From Axinella damicornis (Eukaryota; Porifera; Demospongiae; Axinellida; Axinellidae): a stretch of 64,000 nucleotides of DNA. The stretch is taken from the NCBI GenBank assembly GCA_963931865.1, contig OZ007514.1, positions 930,001-994,000 of the forward strand, in the 5' to 3' direction. The position numbers were made by a program, and so were the translations under genes. This document shows positions 57,101 to 64,000 of the stretch, in pieces. A model generated the notes under the pieces. The model was not told the origin of the DNA, did not search any database, and saw only the letters and a program-made list of their open reading frames with translations. Positions within the stretch are counted from its first letter, which is position 1. The number at the start of each line of letters is the position of its first letter.

Positions 57101-60100
57101 TCGGCTCATGGGCCGAACGTCCAGCTGGGTCTGGACTGCAGGTCGGCAAAGCGAGTGAGAAGTTACTCCAAAGGGATTGTGGTCTCGTCATCTCCTCTAC
57201 CAAACAATAGCCTGTTTCAGGTACATGTATAGATCTGTTATAGACTTTAGGATGTCGACACAGTCTGGCCTTACATCGAGGCTTCCTCACTTTGATATAG
57301 GTGGTGTCACGGGGCCATCGTTCACCTTTTGCCGACGCAATCCCCCTTTTTGCCTTGACCTGTGAACCAACAACCAACCATGACGTCAAAATGACGTGTA
57401 CATAGTATACGGAGGTATACGGTCCAAGAAATGAGGTGCACGAGTAGTGGACACGTGCAATGAAGGTTGACGAGCGCGTTGACGATCCGAGGCCGTGGAA
57501 GAAGCGCGTCCTCCTACCAAGAAGCTCTGCAGTTGTGGGGCAGATCTCTCATCACTGAGCGTATATCATGTCAGAAAACACTTGGCTGGGTCGAATCACT
57601 TGAAGGTACAGGCAGCAAGTGGGCTGCGGGTGCCCACGTCCACCAAGAGGACGCCTGTGGTGCAGCGCCCGTGCGCAGAGCTGAATTTGAGGTAGCGAGA
57701 GGGCCTAGGGGGGATAGGGAGGCGGTTTTGATGGCATAAAAGGCTAGAATCACTGCAAGTACCAAATTGCCACTCCGAGTACTTTTTTGCCGGAGGGGAG
57801 AAACAACCAACCAACTAAAGTGGCATTGCGTCTGGCAATTTGGTAACTGTGGCCCCGTGGGTGGTGTGTATGTGCTTGTATCATCGGAAGCCTTACTGTC
57901 AAAGGTGCCGACTGGGCATTGTATTGTAACGTGGATGCGGTCTTTAGCTCTGGCAGAGAGGTAGCTACTCGCAGTGAACTGGGAAAAACAGACACACCAG
58001 CATTGGGTGTACGTATCACAGGCCAATAGCTGGATAGTTTCATTTGTCATATTCGCATCCCTAGGTGGAGATAAAGCAACTGGACGCAAGGTGGAGTGGT
58101 ACAGTGATGATCGGGGTGACCGGCCTCCCACCATCGCAGGCCTGTGTGGCTGACAAGGCGTCAGGTCTTCAAGGACAAAGCTTTGTCCTGTGTGCATCCA
58201 ATGGTACCTCCTGCCTCTTTGTAGGAGGGGAGGTGAGTTAGAGGGAGGATGAGGGGAGAGAAGGAGAGGGAAGGAGAGAGGGAGAGGGGAAGAGAGTAGA
58301 GAAGGAAGGAGAGGGGGAGAGAGGAGAAGAGAGGGAGGTAGGGAAGGGTGGGAGGGAGAGGGGAGGGGGAGGGGTGAAGGAGGTGGGAAAGGGACTGGGG
58401 AGTAGGTGGGGGAGGAGGAGGGGGGGGGGGGGGGGGGGGGGGGGGTTAGTGGATGAGCTTGTACAGTACCTGCTATGTGTGCTATGTGCGACTTTGATGA
58501 AGAGAGTTCAATTAAGCTGTCCTGTGCCCAAAGTGATGCTTTCAATTTCGGTTCGTCTGTAGTTGTATGAATTGTTGTTGAACTAGCTGTGTGTAGTCTG
58601 ATAGACGCATGGTGAAGACCAACTTTCCTATTATCTAGAAGCAGAAGCAGCCAGTATGCACCGCAGACCTGCTGTTGCTGAAGGTTGGAGACACTGTTGG
58701 TGTGCTCTGTGAGGCAAACACTTTGAGTTTCTACGTCAATGGACAGTGCAGGACACAAGTCCCTTGTAACATTCCTAAGATCCGATATGCAGTAGTGGAC
58801 TTGTATGGACAGTGCTGTGAAGTGGAACTAAAGCCTCTTACGCAGATATCACCTGAATCTGGACTCCCATTGGCTTCTGTGAACACTACATCACGTGACA
58901 ATGAACCCACTTCTCCCTCCGTGGTCAGACAAAAACTGCAGCCCTGGAAGAAACGAAAAGTACCAAAACCAGATAGGGAGGAGAAAGTTTCCAACGCAGC
59001 CGCCTTAGATCCAACCTCATCACTACATAGGGGACGGGAGGTCTTGCTGGGAGTGAACACTCACCAAACTGTCGGTAGGAGTACGAAGTTAAATGTATCA
59101 ATTTGCAGTTGTCAATACCAGGACCTGTGCGAGAGGTTTGTCAAGAGTTTAGCCATCCCAGGTAGGAATCTTAGTGTCTGAATCAAGCTTTATCTCGGTG
59201 TGTGAATCATGGTTTTGCGTGTTATCAAGATGATTATGTAATCATGTAGCCTCGTTCCCAGTCCACGTAGAGCCTGGGAACGAGGCTAGTATTCATGGTG
59301 CTGCTGAAGCCAGTATAACGTCTGACAGGAGCTTATGCAGAATGGCACAGAGTGTCTGACCATCCACAAAACTCCTTGTATGGATTTGGAATACACCTTT
59401 GCCTGCATGTTAAATGTAGTACTCACCATATAAGGAGTTCTACTAGCCTACCAATTCGACAACAGATGGAACCAAAGGTATAGCTCCTAACCTGGTTCTG
59501 GCTACATGCTCACCCTCTCCTCAGAGCCCTACTTTGCTGTTGAGCATAACAAGTGCTACTGTGAGGGGTGTGGTTGTCGGAGGGGAGACCCTCGAATGAA
59601 GTACCATGGCACCTCTGGTGCACAGAGGAAGAGTGCAGTACCACTGGGATGGTTCCAGTGTGCTCTGAGGTGAGAATGTCCCTGTGGATGACATCATCAT
59701 GCACCATTTCCGACATCGACTGCATGCATTGCATCAGTGTACAACAGTATGATGTCATCAATCACTGTTTCCCACTATATTATATTACTGGGCAGTGATG
59801 AAAGACATCATCATGCATCATTGTCCGTTCCATTGCCTATACTGGAGGTGGTATGGACTGGGAATGTGGCTATCAAGTATTCTCCTGAATTGCTGCCTTA
59901 AAATTCATTCCGTGTGTTTTTCTTCGCCAGAGTTGGCCCCCAGGCAGAAGTCATGAATGTGTTCACAGAGTGGCATGTGGCGTACCATGGTACTGCAGTT
60001 GGTAACGTTAGGCACATATTGGACTGTGGAGGGCTGATGCTTCCAGGTGAGCTCAGTGAATACATCGGTGTACCAATACATTAGAGCGTGTGTAACGCAA

Positions 60101-61748
60101 GTGGAGTGTGTGTAACGCAAGTGGAGTGTGTGTGTGTGGGGGGGGGGGGGGGGGGGGGGGACTAGACGGGGACTAGATTGTGAGACCGCTGAAGAGGGAA
60201 CTGTCGTTTGCCACGCTAGTGCAACCAGGGGGCAACAGCACGCCAGATTTATGCACTGGTAGCTGTCTGTGCCGGACTCGTGGACGCAATATCGGAAAGC
60301 TGGAGCAAGCAAAGCTGCTTTATATGCTATGCTTATACTATGCGCTTAATGAGTTACCTGTTGTAAGTAACACATTGAAATCTTAAACTGTACTGGTATT
60401 GCCCTCAGAGAGGCGTTGCATCCTCCCTGCTAAGAAGATATTCCATTGCCACCTTGGGCTGTGCTGGTGCAACATCCCTCGGGCAGTGTAGATACTGCTC
60501 TTAGGGCAATAGCCTACGAAGGTGTCTCTTGCTGTCTTGGGACAACCTCTCTTGCTGCATGTAGTGCCATGGCCGGGGGATGTCTTACTCAGTACTGATT
60601 TCATTCTTGTGATGCTCTCCTTGTGGATAGTGGCCACATGTCAGTATTCCATCCTCAGGTGACTACACATTTGGTGGGCATCAGATCACCAGGCCTGAGA
60701 CACACTTTAATGAGAAGTACAAACCTGAGGGGTTCGATGTCCGACAGATATTTGTTTCCCCGTCCATCAAGTATTGCACCAATGGAGAAGTGTACGCCAA
60801 GAGTCACTTGTAAGTGGTCGGTAATATTGTTTACCTGTCCATAGCAACCACACTTTCTAAGTTTGTAGAACTGCTTGACTTATTGAGTACTCCTGGTAAT
60901 AGATGGATGTTAAGAATGGCATACAAATATTCTGTTGTGCACTGACCCAAATGTATGCTGAAAACTCACCTTGGTGGTGGAGTTATGAGTGCGCTTTTGC
61001 TTTCCCGTTGGCCACCGTTGCTTGAGCACTCGCTTCGACTGTCGTTGGCAGCTCTCAGGGAAGGCACATGAAAATGCTGACTACACTGACATGATCGCCA
61101 TCGTGCACTGAGGCCCACTAATGCTATTCACCTTGGTGGAGCACTTTGTCTTCCCGTTGGCAACCATTGTTGATTAAATTGTTGGTAGTGTGGATGTCAC
61201 ATGACAGGAACGAGCTGTAAGCTACAGGCAGCCTTTGAACGTGGCTAGCTATAAGTACGAGTTGCTAGAGTATCCACGAGGTGAGGGTAGCCTCGTTCCC
61301 AAGCCTCCCCGCCCAGCTTCTGTCACTTGCAGTACGAAAAGTGGGGGGTTTAACATAAGTAAGGAGGCATGATTCTGAAATTGCACTGGCTATCAGAAGT
61401 GTGGTTCCTTTTGAGATTGTCCAGAATTATAGCATAACTTTAAAAAATGTATAATTGCCTTGAACAACTGACTGTTCACAATGTCTGTAGAAGATAGTGC
61501 AGTGAAAAACGACACTTCCTTTTAATTGCAGATACACTGACCCAGTCACTGGAGGGATCTATCGTGCCAAGGTGGCCTTCAGGCTCAGAATTCACCCGAA
61601 CTCGTACAAAATCACCTCTCAGACCGTGCAAGTTTCCAGTTCACAAATCAATGATCAGTTCCCAAACAATGAACTGGAATGGTCGACCAATCAAAGGACA
61701 GCAATCATTCTATGTGGCCTCATGGTCAAGTTAGAAATTTCAGAATAA
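46129..61748 (+). CDS. NEURL4: neuralized-like protein 4
   Basis: Exons: 46129-46345, 46975-47283, 48227-48350, 48603-48737, 50113-50245, 51428-51803, 53014-53268, 53436-53579, 54050-54192, 54746-54946, 55177-55275, 55814-55918, 56037-56065, 57085-57220, 58065-58232, 58639-59161, 59525-59669, 59931-60046, 60659-60809, 61532-61748 (1241 aa, phases consistent). Five neuralized homology repeats can be read, each with FxxxCGR/HG, W(V)xxG and VDLYGxC motifs, for example [17 protein letters not shown]. The C-terminus has the conserved Cys-rich/ART-like block ([57 protein letters not shown]). NEURL4 binds HERC2 and centriolar CP110 in vertebrates. Vertebrate proteins have six repeats, so one is absent or unrecognised. 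The exon at 56037-56065 and the 48737 donor require GC-AG introns. Introns are crowded with repeats. Confidence 0.9.
46879..46904. repeat. poly-G tract in NEURL4 intron 1
   Basis: A run of about 26 G residues, followed within 70 bp by the NHR exon acceptor. Confidence 0.85.
48039..48135. repeat. ~97-bp poly-C tract
   Basis: Pure C except for two A interruptions, the longest homopolymer here. It lies in NEURL4 intron 2, about 90 bp upstream of the next exon. Confidence 0.95.
48370..48600. repeat. pyrimidine minisatellite (cctccctccacctcccgagt)
   Basis: The unit ccaaccttccccaaccatcc + tccacctccctccacctc is repeated twice with partial copies, ending at the exon 4 acceptor. A further CT-rich stretch covers 48800-49095. 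Confidence 0.8.
49098..50055. mobile_element. nested inverted-repeat elements in NEURL4 intron 4
   Basis: Outer arms: gaaaccattttcggcacatt at about 49130, with its complement aatgtgccgaaaatggtttc at about 50000. Inside lie a TAGCCTCG-family copy (49244-49359) and two direct copies (about 49378-49660 and 49712-49978) of a third family. That family's own arms read gatatgaagctgggatttgc / gcgcaattcccagcttcatat. This is at least three element families in under 1 kb. Confidence 0.65.
49244..49359. mobile_element. TAGCCTCG-family MITE nested in NEURL4 intron 4
   Basis: tagcctcattcccaggcctt ... cctcagaatgaggcta with acctccag-type subterminal repeat; diverged, and the target duplication is not clear. 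Confidence 0.6.
50303..51379. mobile_element. TAGCCTCG-family element expanded into a 21-bp satellite
   Basis: The element starts tagcctcgttgccagg at 50303 and ends cctggaaatgagacta at 51379. It is flanked by exact 9-bp duplications GCACTATTG (50294-50302, 51380-51388). Its left arm (cgcccagcttttgtcgc) and mirrored gcaacaaaagctgggc are normal. From ~50386 to the end it is about 47 copies of the 21-bp unit ggaagcctgggaacgaggcta, i.e. the right terminal repeat amplified. Variants (gccagg, gctggg, short gcaagcc units) are interspersed. The 338-codon open frame across it is an artefact. Confidence 0.9.
52250..52394. mobile_element. 145-bp near-perfect palindrome in NEURL4 intron 6
   Basis: agtatcaccatagtaccaag at the left and cttggtactatggtgatact at the right. 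The arms continue inward (ctataccggaaa, cactcgtttg/caaactcgtg, gttactcgtgcttcgcac) almost to the centre near 52320. It is a fold-back MITE by appearance. No target duplication was confirmed. Confidence 0.7.
53665..53755. repeat. 10-bp tandem repeat attactagag
   Basis: Seven or eight copies in NEURL4 intron 8. Related shorter runs appear near 22545 and 18115. Confidence 0.75.
54270..54700. repeat. ~25-bp G-rich minisatellite (ggtgggtgggtggcacaggg)
   Basis: About 17 units in NEURL4 intron 9. The regular ggtgggtgggtgg blocks could form G-quadruplexes in the transcript sense. Long open frames on both strands are repeat artefacts. Confidence 0.9.
55610..55710. mobile_element. relic of the TACCGTATA element family
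   Basis: taccgtatactgggaaattt, then aaatttggcgaaatgg and aaatttggcgattttatact resemble the left end of the element at 56344. Confidence 0.5.
56149..56286. mobile_element. TAGTCTCG-subfamily MITE in NEURL4 intron 13
   Basis: tagtctcggccccagacc near 56149, with gggtctgggactgagacta ending at about 56286. The interior resembles the copy at 43308 (atccgtgctggggttggttt). Flanks tggcatatt / ggcatattg partly match. Confidence 0.65.
56344..56949. mobile_element. TACCGTATAGCGGG inverted-repeat element
   Basis: 606 bp with ends TACCGTATAGCGGGAAAATT and the complement ...CCGCTATACGGTA. Repeated aaatttggcga motifs lie at both ends. The TA at each border is compatible with a Tc1/mariner-type TA duplication. 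No transposase is visible. Confidence 0.7.
57308..57859. mobile_element. hAT-like element with 8-bp target duplication
   Basis: Ends CACGGGGCCA / TGGCCCCGTG within ~50-bp imperfect inverted repeats, flanked by exact 8-bp duplications GGTGGTGT (57300-57307, 57860-57867). It contains a frame at 57495-57695 encoding a small Cys/His motif ([18 protein letters not shown], then NH) that may be a degraded zinc finger. No transposase core is visible. Confidence 0.75.
58235..58445. repeat. GGA-rich stretch ending in poly-G
   Basis: gagggagaggggaagagag-type units follow the exon 15 donor directly and end in a G run of about 26 bases (58420-58445). Confidence 0.85.
59247..59288. mobile_element. minimal 42-bp TAGCCTCG-family MITE
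   Basis: tagcctcgttcccagtcc directly facing gcctgggaacgaggcta, flanked by gtaatcatg / gtattcatg (8 of 9). It is little more than two terminal repeats. Confidence 0.8.
61288..61350. mobile_element. truncated TAGCCTCG-family copy
   Basis: tagcctcgttcccaagcc, then cgcccagcttctgtcacttg, with no right end nearby; in the last NEURL4 intron. Confidence 0.55.
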
Positions 61749-62288
61749 CTTGTACTCTCTCTGCTTCAGTGAAAGTGAATGTTGTACTTTGTGTCAATTT
61801 CCTCTTCATTCATCTGCTAGTGAACCCACAGGTCATACCATTCAACATGGTACTACAGTGATTCTCATTAATCTTAAGTAAACTGTCACCTGACATGGCT
61901 ATGAAGTACAACTCGTATGCCAATACACAATGTTCATTGAGTAGTGTTATGTGCACAGTAGCTATACCTGCCAAAGCCTTGTAAAGATAATTGTGCTCTT
62001 ACTTAGTCTACTGTTTTGCTACCGGAGCCAGCAGTAGTTTCTACTGGATCCCAAACCCAATTTACTTCTCAGTCAGTAACTGGTTAACCCTTGGACTGCG
62101 TGTGTCACATATTGGGCGAAAGTACTTTTCACAGAATTACGAATTGTTGGCCATGCACAACTAGGATTTCACTCCCTTCAAACTATTTTTCCTTGATTTT
62201 TTGGATGCATTTCAGACCAGCGGCATTATATCTCGTAAATTAAGTTGAGTAGGTCGAAACTTCAGCAGCAAAAGTTATAAAAGCTCTG
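61749..62288. other. convergent intergenic region, nothing recognised
   Basis: 540 bp between the NEURL4 stop and the GPR157-like stop. It should hold both 3' UTRs. No gene, repeat or canonical polyadenylation signal was identified. Confidence 0.5.
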
Positions 62289-64000
62289 CTAGTTCTCGCT
62301 AGCACTCATACTAGAGGTTATAGTTTCACAGCTGGGAGTAGCCGCAGCAAGTGGTGTTGGGTGACAGCCTTCATCAGAAGGCCCACATTCGGAGGTGCTC
62401 CGAGATGGATGTGACCTCACCCGAGTCACACCTCTCCTCTTTGTCAATCCTCGTGGGGTAGTTGTGTTTGAGCCAGTTCGTTGAGCTCCAACTGTTAACA
62501 TGCCATCTCCCTCTGGGCCATTACGGTTGGGGACATTTTGTTCGGGGCCATTTTGATCATATCGCTTTGCCATGAGTGCCACACACGGGTCACGAAATAG
62601 CATGGACCTCATGGTCGGTGAGAGGAAGACATAAAGCAAAGCGTTTCCCCATCCTTGTCCCCCGTCTCCGGCTGCCTGCATATGAAGTAAACAGAATAAC
62701 AGTGTAGAGGAATGAATACGCGAGGGAAGATGCTCAAACAAGGATTCATGGCTGGTGCAGCACCTCACTATACACTGTATACAGTAGCAGGAGATGTAAA
62801 AAAGGTGTGGGGTGACGGCCTTCATCAGAAGGCCGACATTCAGAGGTGGGCCAATTGAGTTGGGGGGGATATTATAGCAGAATGATGAATAACTACTTTT
62901 GAAAATGTAACTGCAAAAGCTGCACGGGTGGGGCCTGAGAATGAATTAGATAATAAGGAAATAGGTGTCATGCCAATATTGATCAGTCTCATTACCTGGA
63001 GAACACCTAACACGAGGAATACTGTGTGGATCCAATCTGGAATACACCCCTCCTGATTTTGGTCAGCCACAGCAATTGAAAAGAAGAACTGAATGGACCC
63101 CCAAATCCTCAGGAAGATGAACACTACTGGTATGTAAAGCAAGCGCTTTTCCACACTCTCAGTCACAATGACTAAGTCTTGCTGGCCATGATGCTGTTGT
63201 GCCAGCTGCATGTATTGCCTCTGTGGAGAATAAAGTAGCTGGCAATAATTATAGTGACCAGAGTCAGTCCCATGCAGATTTATGTACAATAAGATAGTTG
63301 TGAACTGCTAGCTTGTGCCTTTGCCTATTCATTTTCACAATACAGAGCGTGAAAATAGCCAGGGGGGAAGAGATTCGGCGTGACACAGGTGGCATGTGTT
63401 AGTCCACTACACTTTATAAGGGCGGGATCTGAGATTGCAATCTGAGGGTCAAAGGGGGGGGGGTAATGCCCCTTTTCCGCCCCTAAATGAAATCCTGTAT
63501 GAACGTTGCAACATCTGTTACCTGTATCCGTAAGTGTGTACTTGTAACAAAGTACAGACCAGCTGCAACAAAGTACGTGATGAGTACCCAGAGTTCTCCG
63601 GCAACAAGCAAAATGAGAATGACCACTGGATTGTTCTTTAAGCTAGTACTATAGCTGTCATCCTTCACATAGCACCAGTTGGAAGCAACATAGGGTGAAA
63701 ACCCAAGGTTTCTTGTAACCAATAGTGGTACCATAATCAGAAGTGGCCCAGCCCACGCAATAATGTTATAAACTGGTAGAACTTTTGCATCTCTTTGCTG
63801 AGTTTGCTGTCGGACGATCTTCAGGTAGAAGTGAATTGCTAGTATGTTGGTCCAAGTGTATGAGCACAGTGAAGACCAAGTGGTGATAAAGCTCTGTACT
63901 TCACACAAAACTTGAAAAGTTGCACATTTCTGTGAACCGCGCTCATTATAGTGGCTCAAGAAATTCCCAGCTGCAAACAGGTATCCTAGTGCTGTAATGA
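62289..64000 (-). CDS. GPR157-like seven-transmembrane receptor, N-terminus outside window
   Basis: Three exons: 63522 to the right edge, 62996-63220, 62289-62675. The visible protein starts in helix 2 (ITALGYLFAAGNFL). It continues through helix 3 with a conserved Cys (CEVQSFITTWSSLCSYTW), helix 4 (VLPVYNIIAWAGPLLIMV), the second loop Cys (SNWCYVKDD), helix 5, helix 6 (RLLYIPVVFIFLRIWGSIQ) and helix 7 (GWGNALLYVFLS). A Ser/Thr-rich tail follows. The RLLYIPVVFIFLRIW and GNALLYV blocks correspond to GPR157, an orphan Gq-coupled receptor of cilia in vertebrates (family knowledge). It could also be a related cAMP-receptor-like GPCR. It is convergent with NEURL4. Confidence 0.8.
62814..62850. repeat. 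copy of last GPR157 exon sequence in the adjacent intron
   Basis: tgacggccttcatcagaagg + ccgacattcagaggtg (62813-62848) repeats tgacagccttcatcagaagg at 62364-62399, which is coding (the tail near CGPSDEGCHP). It is a small intragenic duplication. Confidence 0.6.

Noticed and set aside
57467..57739. Candidate independent small zinc-finger gene
   Set aside because: The frame lies wholly within a hAT-like element bounded by 8-bp duplications and has no upstream ATG in frame; treated as element content.

Overview
The window looks like a piece of an early-branching animal genome, most likely a sponge (inference). Genes are intron-rich with GT-AG splice sites. The gene set is metazoan: tolloid-like astacin, cbEGF and CUB secreted proteins, NEURL4, DCAF17, TMEM198, a GPR157-like receptor and a myosin carrying an SH2 domain. 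There are many small inverted-repeat elements and long poly-G/poly-C tracts. Exon boundaries were assembled by eye from splice consensus and reading phase. In every gene whose ends are both visible, the listed exons sum to an intact reading frame.

Layout. (1) 1-1718 (+): 3' end of a mucin-CUB-CUB gene that starts left of the window. (2) 1719-4455: intergenic, carrying a decayed duplicate of the region at 14.5-17.7 kb, including a relic of a DCAF17 exon. (3) 4456-14485 (+): complete secreted astacin metalloprotease (signal, pro, astacin, CUB, EGF, EGF, mucin, CUB, CUB, mucin). (4) 15976-21021 (-): DCAF17. (5) 21222-31255 (+): myosin-SH2, sharing a ~200 bp head-to-head promoter region with DCAF17 and interrupted by a 200-N gap. 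(6) 31459-41601 (-): a 1655-residue secreted subtilisin (signal, I9, S8, CUB, 14 EGF-like, mucin, CUB, CUB). (7) 42117-45862 (+): TMEM198-like membrane protein. (8) 46129-61748 (+): NEURL4 with five neuralized repeats. (9) 62289-64000 (-): GPR157-like GPCR, running off the right edge.

The most striking observation is that two unrelated proteases, an astacin zinc protease and an S8 serine protease, end in almost the same mucin-CUB-CUB cassette. Its internal intron is also recognisably homologous, so the cassette appears to have been copied recently between them. A third copy lies at 1-1718. These genes suggest a local cluster of secreted proteases sharing a glycosylated, CUB-bearing C-terminal tail, possibly for matrix or cell-surface docking (inference).

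The introns are full of a short inverted-repeat family ending in TAGCCTCGTTCCCAGG and flanked by 9-bp target duplications, as in Mutator-type elements. One member seems to have captured a piece of DCAF17 exon 11 (Pack-MULE-like). Another has expanded internally into a ~1 kb 21-bp satellite.
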